Shown piece after piece: positions 31,977 to 39,222 of a stretch of DNA of 64,000 nucleotides (within the stretch, counting starts at the first letter, position 1; each line of letters opens with the position of its first letter). The notes beneath the pieces are model-generated. The model had not been told where the DNA came from and searched no databases. It was given only the letters and a program-made list of their open reading frames with translations. Source of the stretch: an uncultured Ruminococcus sp. (lineage in GTDB: Bacteria; Bacillota; Clostridia; Oscillospirales; Ruminococcaceae); NCBI RefSeq assembly GCF_947301925.1, contig NZ_CAMYUE010000006.1:62001-126000 (forward strand), given 5' to 3'. The position numbers and the translations under genes are program-made.

Positions 31977-33548
31977 ATGCCGAAGGTAGCTATATATTGT
32001 CGTTTGTCCATAGAAGACAAGGATAAGGCAGAGAATGATTCAAGCGCAAGTATACAGAATCAAAAGGCAATGCTTCGTGATTACTGTCATGAGCGCGACT
32101 GGGAGATATATGACATTTATGTTGATGACGGGTACAGTGGCATTGACCGCAGCCGTCCTGAATTCAACCGTATGCTCAGGGACTGCGAGACTGGAAAAAT
32201 CGACATCGTCTTGTGCAAAGACCAATCCCGTTTTTCCCGTGATACTGTAATCGTTGAAAAGTACATCAACGACAAATTTCTTGAATGGGGCATACGCTTT
32301 ATCGGAGTTGCTGACAACGCTGATACGGAGAACGAGAGCTATTCCACGATGCGGCTGTTCACTAGTGCCTATAATGAAATGTACGTCAAGGACATTTCCT
32401 CGAAAATTCGGCGTACCCTCGCTTATAAGCGAGAGCAGGGGCAGTTTATAGCCTCTTTTGCGCCATACGGTTATCAAATTGATCCCGAGGACAAGCACCA
32501 CCTCGTTATCGACGAGGAGACCGCACCTGTTGTGCGGATAATATTTGATATGTATGTCAGCGGCGAGGGCTACCGCAGGATAGTTCAGGAGCTGAATACC
32601 GACGGTATCGTAAGTCCAACTGAGTATAAGCGTCAGAAGGGCTCAAAGTACGTTAATACTAATGCTGATACAAGCAATGCACATGGGCTTTGGACGCAGT
32701 CAACTGTTGCAAGGATTTTACATAACGAGGTGTACACCGGGACGCTTGTGCAGGGGAAGTCTCACCACATCAGCTACAAAAATAAGAAGCGTAAGCAGGT
32801 GGAGCAGGCGGAATGGGTACGAATACCGAATGCCCATGAGCAGATAATCGACGCTGAAACATGGTCACGCACACAGGAACGTCTTAACAGCCATGGTAGA
32901 GTGGGAAAACGCTCACAGGAGCTCCCACCGCTGTCAGGCAAGGTAAGATGTGCTTGCTGTGGACGTCCCATGAAACGGAATATTTATTATAACAAGGCAA
33001 AGACCATAAAGTACTATGGTATGCAATGCGCCACATATAAGACTGGCGCAATGAACTGCCCCAATAAATCAAGTATCAGCGGTCTTATCCTCGAAAAGCA
33101 TATCCTTGACGAGCTTAACATAATCGTGGAGCAGTTCTGCAATGCTGACGAGATTAAGCTTGCGGATATTCACTCCGAACAGCTAAAGGAGCTTAATCGC
33201 AGACTCAGTACACTTGAAGACAGGCATAAAACAGCTAAGGAGCGCCTTGTTAAGGTGTACAAGGAGAAGCTTGACGGATTATTGTCAGATGACGACTATG
33301 CAATGTTCCGTAAGAGTCTAAACGATGAGGAGAACGATCTTGCGGAACAGGTAGCAGAGGTAAGTAAGCTGATTTCGGTCTGCCGAAAGCGTCAGGAGAA
33401 TGCTGAGGGGCAGAAGGCTCTGATCAGGCAGTATACTCACTTTGACAAGCTTGACCGTAATATCGCCGACGAGTTCATTGACTATGTCGAAATAGGAGAG
33501 AGCGGCAAGAACGGAGAGCGCGAGATTCATATTCACTGGAAATTATAA
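31977..33548 (+). CDS. large serine recombinase (site-specific integrase)
   Basis: A 523-residue protein; the ATG at 31977 follows AAGGAGGTG, and an in-frame GTG at 31968 overlaps that site. N-terminal resolvase domain (about 1-150) with the nucleophile Ser in VAIYCRLSIEDK and the LCKDQSRFSRD block; a Recombinase domain (about 160-290, RRTLAYKREQGQFIASFAPYGY); a zinc ribbon (VRCACCGRPMKR and Cys pairs up to NCPNKSS, about 320-360); and a C-terminal coiled coil (LNRRLSTLEDRHKTAKERL). Catalyses integration and excision between attP and attB. All expected parts are intact, so the element may still be able to excise. Confidence 0.95.
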   Translation: MPKVAIYCRLSIEDKDKAENDSSASIQNQKAMLRDYCHERDWEIYDIYVDDGYSGIDRSRPEFNRMLRDCETGKIDIVLCKDQSRFSRDTVIVEKYINDKFLEWGIRFIGVADNADTENESYSTMRLFTSAYNEMYVKDISSKIRRTLAYKREQGQFIASFAPYGYQIDPEDKHHLVIDEETAPVVRIIFDMYVSGEGYRRIVQELNTDGIVSPTEYKRQKGSKYVNTNADTSNAHGLWTQSTVARILHNEVYTGTLVQGKSHHISYKNKKRKQVEQAEWVRIPNAHEQIIDAETWSRTQERLNSHGRVGKRSQELPPLSGKVRCACCGRPMKRNIYYNKAKTIKYYGMQCATYKTGAMNCPNKSSISGLILEKHILDELNIIVEQFCNADEIKLADIHSEQLKELNRRLSTLEDRHKTAKERLVKVYKEKLDGLLSDDDYAMFRKSLNDEENDLAEQVAEVSKLISVCRKRQENAEGQKALIRQYTHFDKLDRNIADEFIDYVEIGESGKNGEREIHIHWKL

Positions 33549-33580
33549 CGGTATGCTGTTATGCGGCATACCGTTATTTT
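33547..33580 (+). terminator. terminator of the integrase gene
   Basis: AACGGTATGC-TGTTATGCG-GCATACCGTT followed by ATTTTT; starts within the stop codon. Confidence 0.8.
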
Positions 33581-33592
33581 TATGAAAATATG

Positions 33593-33621
33593 TTTACAAC
33601 TTCTATATGGTGTGATATAAT
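33593..33621 (+). promoter_or_regulatory. promoter of the HipA-like gene
   Basis: TTTACA (33593-33598), 17-bp spacer, TATAAT (33616-33621). Confidence 0.65.
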
Positions 33622-33676
33622 AAAAATAATGATATTTGTATCGTACAGCGTACAATTTGAGGAGGAGCGTGATAAA

Positions 33677-34756
33677 ATGGGTTATAAGGTAATGCACAGA
33701 GATAAGATTATTGCACTTGCAGATGAAAACGGAATATCGGAAATACTTGACAAGGCGCTTTGCCCTGCCTGTTTTGTATTAGGAATGCCGCTTGAAATAT
33801 GGCTGGATAACAGAATAGTTGATATTCACCGCTCCCATTCGAGAAAGCTGTTCAAGGCTCTGAGACTGCGTACTCCTGATGATTTAGGTCAGGTAATAGA
33901 TATCGGACACGGAATCTCTATTACCGATAACTGGTGGATACAGCGGTCTGATGAAACATTGGACTATCGTTCGCTGAAAAAGTATAATGAGGAGCTTGCT
34001 GATATAGCACTTTATGGTGCTTCTGCTTCAAACAGCGGAGATACTTCGGGCTACAGAGAGCTTGGTACAGTAGGCAGCTATGAAAAGGCATGGCGATATA
34101 TCGATGATGCTTGGTATATGTTCAAACAGGGAAATACACAAGAGCTTATCAGCGAATACTATGCCTATCTTTTCCTCAAGGCTATGGGCGTAAATGTTGC
34201 TGAGTATGAGCGGATGTCCTATACTTCTGAGGAAACAGGTATTACTTCTGATTTTATTGTATCAAAAGATTTTACTGATAATGCAAAGGTGGATTTCGAG
34301 CCCTTTTGTAATTATTTCAGCGATCATGACGAGCCTGAATATATAATTCCGAGACTTGATGAAAAGCTGATAACGCCTTATGTTATGATGATATTCTATG
34401 ACGCTCTGCTCCATAATGACGACCGTCATAATCAGAACGCAGGAGTTCTGCGGAACAGCACCACAGGTGAAATTATCGGGCTTGCTCCGTATTTTGATTA
34501 TAATCTCGGACTTATTGCAACAGGTGTGCCGAGGATAGATGCCGAAAAAGGAAATATCTTCACAGACAACTTCCTTGCTAATGATGTATGCAGAACGATT
34601 CTGAAAGCCAATCTTCCAAAACGTGAAAAGATAATTGAAGCAATCGGTGCCGCTTCAGCGGGAGTCAGAATACCGGGAACAATATTGCTTGTAAAGCTTG
34701 ATCCTATCATGAATTATATCAGAGATACCTATGATTATCTCGCAAACCATATCTGA
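33677..34756 (+). CDS. HipA-like kinase domain protein, element cargo
   Basis: A 359-residue protein; the ATG at 33677 follows GGAGGAGCG. Kinase features of the HipA fold are visible: the catalytic loop LLHNDDRHNQNAGVLR (about residues 250-265, base Asp in NDDRH) and the metal-binding YFDYNLGL Asp about 20 residues later; GTVGSYEKAWRY may be the ATP loop. HipA proteins are Ser/Thr kinases that can act as toxins or phosphorylate translation factors. No HipB-like repressor gene is adjacent and the N-terminal HipA subdomain is divergent, so it is an orphan HipA-type kinase; a role in element maintenance or defence is conjecture. Own promoter and terminator. Confidence 0.75.
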   Translation: MGYKVMHRDKIIALADENGISEILDKALCPACFVLGMPLEIWLDNRIVDIHRSHSRKLFKALRLRTPDDLGQVIDIGHGISITDNWWIQRSDETLDYRSLKKYNEELADIALYGASASNSGDTSGYRELGTVGSYEKAWRYIDDAWYMFKQGNTQELISEYYAYLFLKAMGVNVAEYERMSYTSEETGITSDFIVSKDFTDNAKVDFEPFCNYFSDHDEPEYIIPRLDEKLITPYVMMIFYDALLHNDDRHNQNAGVLRNSTTGEIIGLAPYFDYNLGLIATGVPRIDAEKGNIFTDNFLANDVCRTILKANLPKREKIIEAIGAASAGVRIPGTILLVKLDPIMNYIRDTYDYLANHI

Positions 34757-34762
34757 GAATGT

Positions 34763-34796
34763 GATCCATAGAGTTTTCGCTCTATGGATCTTTTTT
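34763..34796 (+). terminator. terminator of the HipA-like gene
   Basis: GATCCATAGAG-TTTT-CGCTCTATGGATC followed by TTTTTT. Confidence 0.9.
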
Positions 34797-34800
34797 ACTC

Positions 34801-34828
34801 TTGACAAATAAAAAATACATGATATAAT
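34801..34828 (+). promoter_or_regulatory. outward-facing promoter at the right end of the element
   Basis: TTGACA (34801-34806) and TATAAT (34823-34828) with a 16-bp spacer, right after a strong terminator and pointing out of the element into the amidase 3' half. The predicted start (about 34835) is only a few bases before the ATG at 34839, so the message would be nearly leaderless. Confidence 0.75.
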
Positions 34829-34838
34829 ATATGTACAA

Positions 34839-35453
34839 ATGCCTGTTTTAAGCCAAAAACGCGACTTAGTTTTAGTTGATTCGCCGCACGGCGGCATAGA
34901 CGGCGGCTGCACATCTGCGGAGGGTGTTCCCGAAAAAGGCATAAACCTGGATATACTGCTGCGGCTCCGCGATCTGCTGGAGGTCAGCGGCTACGAGGTC
35001 AGAGTTACCAGAGATACAGACAGATCTATCCACGATGAGGGGATAGAGGGTATCGCCGCGCAGAAAAGCTCGGATATGGATAACCGCCTTGCAGTGTTCA
35101 ACGGAAGCGATAACGCGGTATGCGTTTCCATACACCAGAACCAGTTCACCGATCCCAGATTCAAAGGGGCGCAGATGTTCTACTCGGGCAGCAACAGCTC
35201 CAGCGAAGCTCTTGCAAGGGCGCTCCAGGACAGATTCAGGGAGCTTCTTCAGCCCGAAAACGACCGCGAGATAAAGCTGTGCGGAAAGGAGCTCTTTCTC
35301 TGCTATTACAGCGAGAACCCAACGGTCATGGCGGAGTGCGGCTTCATGTCCAATCCCGATGAGGCAGCGCTGCTGAATACGGAGGAATACCGCGGAAAGG
35401 TGGCCTTTACCCTCCTTGCGGGGATAAATGATTTTGTGGGGAGGAAAAAGTAA
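34839..35453 (+). pseudogene. cwlD: cwlD-like amidase, 3' part, with an element-derived start
   Basis: From 34887 onward this is the rest of the amidase opened at 22829. The zinc and catalytic residues of Amidase_3 are all present: the His of HGGIDGG, Glu in EKGINLDI, His in VSIHQN and the catalytic Glu in MAECGFMSN. The first 16 codons come from the element (MPVLSQKRDLVLVDSP), replacing the signal peptide, and happen to rebuild VLVDSPHGG, close to the native VLDAGHGG. The outward promoter at 34801 could transcribe it, but no ribosome binding site is visible. A product, if made, would lack an export signal. Downstream a short gap and a terminator follow. Confidence 0.83.
34869..34893. other. 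attR: right junction of the element
   Basis: Element arm GTTTTAGTTGATTCGCCG (34869-34886), central CA (34887-34888) and chromosomal CGGCG, continuing into the amidase codons GGC ATA GAC. Confidence 0.8.
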
Positions 35454-35519
35454 GGAGACGCAAAAATGATGGATAAATCAGGGCACGTCAGCCGGTGAGA
35501 GGCTATACTCAGACAAAAA

Positions 35520-35548
35520 GATCCCCGCGGCGGTCTGCTGCGGGGATC
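35520..35548 (-). terminator. terminator between cwlD and the TSCPD gene
   Basis: GATCCCCGC / GCGGGGATC hairpin with an AAAAA tract on the left, giving a T-run on the minus strand; also follows the plus-strand amidase remnant. Confidence 0.75.
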
Positions 35549-35562
35549 GGATATATATGGTC

Positions 35563-35823
35563 TTATGCGTTCTTCTGTGCCTCGTAGGCCTCGCGGACTG
35601 CCACGCAGAGCTGATCTGCGCAGGATGTGGGCTTCATGCCGCAGGTGTTGCCCTTGAGCTTTGCCTCTATCTCCTCCACTGTCCAGCCGTCAAGCACCTT
35701 TGACAGTGCCTTGAGGTTGCCGTTGCAGCCTCCCACGAATCTTATATTTGTGATGACGCTGCCCTCGATATTGAAGCTGATCTCCTGTGCACAGACCTTC
35801 TTCGTTTTGTAGGTGTAATCCAT
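35563..35823 (-). CDS. TSCPD-domain protein (TIGR03905-like)
   Basis: An 86-residue cytoplasmic protein with GGAGGAATATC before the ATG. It matches the small TSCPD family: VITNIRFVGGCNGNLKALSKVL and a Cys-containing tail, GNTCGMKPTSCADQL, where the name-giving TSCPD motif reads TSCAD. The Cys residues and its similarity to the C-terminal part of class II ribonucleotide reductases are known for the family; the function is not established. Confidence 0.85.
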   Translation of the reverse strand: MDYTYKTKKVCAQEISFNIEGSVITNIRFVGGCNGNLKALSKVLDGWTVEEIEAKLKGNTCGMKPTSCADQLCVAVREAYEAQKNA

Positions 35824-35960
35824 GATATTCCTCCGTTCATGATTTTTTTCTGCATATAGATTTTACACCATTGCCGTGCAATAATCAATGTTTTTTTTCT
35901 GAAAATTCTGTGAAACCCCCGAAAGTGACAAAACTGTTATCATATACAGCAAAAATAATG

Positions 35961-35989
35961 TTTACAAAGGTCGGAAAATGTGGTATCAT
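35961..35989 (+). promoter_or_regulatory. promoter of the GH25 gene
   Basis: TTTACA (35961-35966), 17-bp spacer, TATCAT (35984-35989). Confidence 0.6.
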
Positions 35990-36025
35990 ATACTTACAAA
36001 AATATAAAAAACAATGGAGGACAAA

Positions 36026-36982
36026 ATGGCAGACAACAAAAAACGTATACGCTTCAGGAGCATTGCCATACTGGAAGCGGTCATCATACTGCTCCTTGCG
36101 GTGGGACTGATCTGGGTGGGCTTCATAAAGGGCAGGAACGACGCCGTACCTGCTAATGCTGATCCGGATAAGCCACAGGTACGCAGAAGGGCAGTCATCG
36201 ACAAGGAGGAGTCGTTCTATCAGCTGGACGGCAAGAAGCTCCTTATGAACGACAGTACATACGGACAGATATTCGTGCCCATATACGGAGATGTGCCTGC
36301 GAGCACTCTCAACCTGGACGGCCTTACCATGAGGAACGGCTACGCATACTACGAGGAGAACGGTCAGGTCATATCCACCACGGGAATAGATATCTCGGAG
36401 TTCCAGGGTGAGATAGACTGGGAGCAGGTGAAGCAGGCGGATATAGATTTTGCATTTATCCGTGTGGGCTACCGCACCTACGGCGACGGTATCATCACCT
36501 ACGATTCAGCGTTCCAGCGCAATATCGAGGGCGCACAGAAGGCAGGCATAAAGGTGGGAGCCTATTTCTACTCTCAGGCTACCAACGCAGACGAGGCTGT
36601 TGAGGAAGCAGACGCCATGATAGACGCTCTTGCTCCCTACGATATCACTTACCCCGTTGTATACGACTGGGAGATAGTACATACCGACAGCGCCCGTACC
36701 GACGACGTCAGCGTTGAGGCTCTTGCGGACTGCTGCGTGGCTTTCTGCGAGAGGATAAAGGATTCGGGCTACACTCCCATGGTCTACCAGAACACGGGAA
36801 CAGCCATGCACAAGCTGGATCTCCCGAGGATAAAGGACTACGACTTCTGGCTGGCAGAGTACGGCGACAAGCCTTCGTACTACTATGATTTCAAGATCTG
36901 GCAGTATTCAAATACGGGACATATCCCCGGCATCGAGGGCGACGTTGACCTGAATATATGCTTCAGGCCTTACGGCAGCTGA
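36026..36982 (+). CDS. membrane-anchored GH25 (Chalaropsis-type) muramidase
   Basis: A 318-residue protein; the start at 36026 is preferred because the ATG at 36014 overlaps the GGAGG site. An N-terminal membrane anchor (IAILEAVIILLLAVGLIWVGFI, about 15-37) is followed by an 80-residue spacer and a GH25 domain (about 115-316). Seen: TGIDISEFQGEIDWEQVK with the family Asp, VYDWE with the catalytic Glu, and VYQNTGTAMH/WLAEYG late in the barrel. It cuts the MurNAc-GlcNAc bond of peptidoglycan from outside the membrane. Cell-wall remodelling enzyme; monocistronic with a terminator. Confidence 0.9.
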   Translation: MADNKKRIRFRSIAILEAVIILLLAVGLIWVGFIKGRNDAVPANADPDKPQVRRRAVIDKEESFYQLDGKKLLMNDSTYGQIFVPIYGDVPASTLNLDGLTMRNGYAYYEENGQVISTTGIDISEFQGEIDWEQVKQADIDFAFIRVGYRTYGDGIITYDSAFQRNIEGAQKAGIKVGAYFYSQATNADEAVEEADAMIDALAPYDITYPVVYDWEIVHTDSARTDDVSVEALADCCVAFCERIKDSGYTPMVYQNTGTAMHKLDLPRIKDYDFWLAEYGDKPSYYYDFKIWQYSNTGHIPGIEGDVDLNICFRPYGS

Positions 36983-37000
36983 GATAACTTATAAAAAACA

Positions 37001-37026
37001 AAAGGACGGTTCGTGACCGTCCTTTT
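37001..37026. terminator. bidirectional terminator between GH25 and ireB
   Basis: AAAGGACGGT-TCGTG-ACCGTCCTTT with A-run upstream and T-run downstream. Confidence 0.85.
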
Positions 37027-37028
37027 TA

Positions 37029-37274
37029 TTATGCGTTAAGATATGACCTTACAAGCACCTGCAAAAGCTCGTCACGGTCGATGTGACGGATAAGGTTCCT
37101 TGCGTTATTGTGGGTCGTGATGTATGTAGGATCCTCTGAGAGGATGTAGCCTACTATCTGATTAACGGGGTTGTATCCCTTCTGGGTGAGAGCGTCGTAG
37201 ATTATCGTGAGATTTTTCTTCAGCTCTGCTTCTCGGTCCTCGTTGACGGAGAACGTCATTGTTTTATCGAACAT
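37029..37274 (-). CDS. ireB: IreB-family regulatory phosphoprotein (UPF0297)
   Basis: An 81-residue protein of the exact family size. Recognised from [40 protein letters not shown], the [30 protein letters not shown] block. The Thr residues near the N-terminus are the sites phosphorylated by the PASTA kinase IreK in Enterococcus. Usually next to ruvX; here it stands alone between GH25 and the Sfp-type transferase. The gap up to 37475 holds only its promoter region. Confidence 0.93.
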   Translation of the reverse strand: MFDKTMTFSVNEDREAELKKNLTIIYDALTQKGYNPVNQIVGYILSEDPTYITTHNNARNLIRHIDRDELLQVLVRSYLNA

Positions 37275-37475
37275 ATTATCAGCCTCCCGCTGTTGTGGAA
37301 TACTTCTGGTGGAAGAAGCTTGTACATTATATTATACCCTATAATCGGCGGCAGTGCAAGGGAAAACGAGTATTTTTCCCGATTTGACTGAATTTCATTG
37401 CTTATTTTATGAAATATGCACAGGCAAAGACGTTGATAGAGAGCGTTTTCCACATAACGGCAGAGCCTTTATGTA

Positions 37476-38030
37476 TCATTTCTCCGTTCCGTCGGAGTCT
37501 TCGAGCTCGCAGACCGCCGTTACGAAACGGCCTCCGTCAATGATGTACTGCCTGAAGCGGCAGTCCCTGCGGTCGGATATTATCTCATTGCCGCGGAAGC
37601 TGAACTCCACCTCGTTCATGGGATAGGATATACCTATGCCAATGGCCTTCACATAGGCCTCCTTGAGGGTCCACAGGCGGAAGAACAGGATATCACGCTC
37701 ATTTTCGGGGGCGGACTCCACCATTTCGCGCTCCTTTTCCGAGAAGGCGCGTTTCATCACATTGGGACGGTAATTCCTGACCTTTTCGCAGTCTATGCCG
37801 CATTCGCGGCGGGAGACTATACAGGCGGCTATGCCGTCGGCGTGGGAGATATTGTAGTGTATGTCGGGGCGCTCCGAAAGGGAGGGCTTGCCCATTTTTC
37901 CTTTTGTTAAGGGAGTAGCTTCGCTGTAGTTCACGCCAAGGGGCTTCAGACATTCCCTGAGAAGCCTGTGAGCGTGTTCGCGGACGGCTTTTTTGTCCAG
38001 GTCTGTAATGGATATCATAAGCATTTTCAT
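37476..38030 (-). CDS. 4'-phosphopantetheinyl transferase, Sfp type
   Basis: About 184 residues from the ATG at 38030 (alternatives at 38024 or 38018; ribosome binding site GGTGGTG is weak). Family motifs: GKMGKPSLSERPDIHYNISHADG, ECGIDCEKVRNY (metal-binding Asp), and FRLWTLKEAYVKAIGIGI (the W-x-x-KEA-x-x-K block). It transfers 4'-phosphopantetheine from CoA to acyl or peptidyl carrier proteins. No polyketide or NRPS gene is in the window. Small for the Sfp type, closer to the single-copy housekeeping enzymes of Clostridia. Confidence 0.88.
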   Translation of the reverse strand: MKMLMISITDLDKKAVREHAHRLLRECLKPLGVNYSEATPLTKGKMGKPSLSERPDIHYNISHADGIAACIVSRRECGIDCEKVRNYRPNVMKRAFSEKEREMVESAPENERDILFFRLWTLKEAYVKAIGIGISYPMNEVEFSFRGNEIISDRRDCRFRQYIIDGGRFVTAVCELEDSDGTEK

Positions 38031-38180
38031 CACCACCGTTATTATATCATGTTTTGCGGCTCCTTTGCAACAGGAAATGACAAATGTCACTGCGGAAATG
38101 ACAGAATACATCTTCATTAATGTGCATTATAGTGCTATTATGTATGCAGAGAGATCCTGCGTGTGTATAGGAGGAGATCT

Positions 38181-38402
38181 ATGGAGAATATCAGGATAGC
38201 TTTATTTATAGCCCTGCCGTTTATCATAATGTGCATTATCGGCGGAATCGTCATGTTTACGTCAAAGGACAGGAAGGAAGATAAACAGGGGACGGGGCTT
38301 TTTCTGACAGGACTTGTTCTGAGTCTGCTGGTGATATCGGTGGTCGTATCAACGCTGAATGATATAGATTCCTGCTGCACCGGGATAGGCGCTATGGGCT
38401 GA
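38181..38402 (+). CDS. small membrane protein, function unknown
   Basis: A 73-residue protein with an AGGAGGAG site before the ATG at 38181. Two transmembrane helices, at about 5-25 (IRIALFIALPFIIMCIIGGI) and 38-58 (TGLFLTGLVLSLLVISVVVS), separated by a charged loop KDRKEDKQ. Not recognised. It is followed by another small membrane protein gene with its own promoter. Confidence 0.65.
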   Translation: MENIRIALFIALPFIIMCIIGGIVMFTSKDRKEDKQGTGLFLTGLVLSLLVISVVVSTLNDIDSCCTGIGAMG

Positions 38403-38417
38403 ATTTATCGTTATCTC

Positions 38418-38446
38418 TTGATTTACCGCCTGTCGGGTGCTATAAT
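38418..38446 (+). promoter_or_regulatory. promoter of the gene at 38475
   Basis: TTGATT (38418-38423), 17-bp spacer, TATAAT (38441-38446). Confidence 0.7.
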
Positions 38447-38474
38447 ATAAACACATCATAAAGGAGGGACGGCT

Positions 38475-38987
38475 ATGGAGCATATACTTGTTCTTGCAGG
38501 TGCGGCAGTTATAATTGCCCTTGCGGTTTTTCTGTCAAAGCTGACCAAGGGAACGGCGCAGACGGTAAATACCGCGGCAGACGTTCACAGATACAGGAAC
38601 GGCGGACACCGCCGCACAGGCAGAGAGCCGGAGCTGTGGCACTACGCCGACGGCGGCACGGGTCTGGCGCTGAAATACACTATAGACGGCGAGGAGGTCA
38701 AGGGCGTTCTTGACCGCGGATTCACCTTCAGCGAGGAGGAGCTGCGCTCCATGGCGGAGGCGGGGGAGGATATAGATATCATCACCGATCCCGACAATCC
38801 GAAGCGGTTCTGCCTTGCAAGGGAGTTTTATTCCTCGGGGCACAGCGAGAGATTTCTGGCTGAGCACAGAAAGACGGTCGGCAGCGTTAAAATGACCTGG
38901 TTCAACGTAAAGGCCGTCATCTTCTTTGCGGAGCTGGCAGTGGGAGCGTTCCTGGTATTCAGCTTTCTGGCAATGTTTGCGAAATGA
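38475..38987 (+). CDS. membrane protein with a soluble loop domain, function unknown
   Basis: A 170-residue protein with AAGGAGGG before the ATG. A transmembrane helix at the N-terminus (about 4-22) and one at the C-terminus (about 145-168) flank a soluble region with LALKYTIDGEEVKGVLDRGFTFSEEEL and DIDIITDPDNPKRFCLAREF. This plan resembles DUF3592-type membrane proteins, in which the central part is a small beta domain; the match is only suggestive. Confidence 0.65.
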   Translation: MEHILVLAGAAVIIALAVFLSKLTKGTAQTVNTAADVHRYRNGGHRRTGREPELWHYADGGTGLALKYTIDGEEVKGVLDRGFTFSEEELRSMAEAGEDIDIITDPDNPKRFCLAREFYSSGHSERFLAEHRKTVGSVKMTWFNVKAVIFFAELAVGAFLVFSFLAMFAK

Positions 38988-39124
38988 TACGCAGCTGCCG
39001 CGGAGAAGCTGCGTTGCAAGGATAATATATCCTTAAAAACGCCTTATTCATCTGCGGAAAAGTGCGAAAAAATGACATTATTGACGAAATAGCGGACTCT
39101 GTCCGCTATTTGTCATCATAGGTA

Positions 39125-39153
39125 TTGACAAACAAATACGTTTGTTGTACAAT
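39125..39153 (+). promoter_or_regulatory. promoter of secA with a palindrome in the spacer
   Basis: TTGACA (39125-39130), 17-bp spacer, TACAAT (39148-39153). The spacer and -35 contain the inverted repeat ACAAAC-AAATAC-GTTTGT, which could be a repressor site. The leader before the ATG at 39223 is about 60 nt. Confidence 0.65.
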
Positions 39154-39222
39154 ATATTATGTGTATTTATACAATGTATCAGACTCACACTATAATTAAG
39201 ATTGTAAAGGCGGAAAACTAAA

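Larger units (their letters stand above)
22999..34886. mobile_element. 11.9-kb serine-integrase element inserted in the cwlD-like gene
   Basis: Bounded by CACGGCG repeats (22997-23003 and 34887-34893) in the split amidase gene and by 18-bp terminal inverted repeats CGGCGAATCAACTTAAAC (22999-23016) and GTTTTAGTTGATTCGCCG (34869-34886), one mismatch. Rejoining the ends gives a palindrome around a central CA, the layout of a large serine integrase attP. It encodes the integrase (31977-33548), a 39-residue upstream ORF, a HipA-like kinase, an ECF sigma/anti-sigma pair, two LRR-dockerin proteins, a HhH protein and a broken SRAP gene. Base and codon use are visibly more AT-rich than in flanking genes. 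No relaxase, conjugation or phage structural genes, so it is an integrative island or a mobilisable remnant. Confidence 0.87.

Noticed and set aside
35466-35498. 10-codon ORF after the amidase stop
   Set aside because: AAGGAG precedes an ATG but the frame is only 10 codons, ends before the terminator and has no conserved feature.
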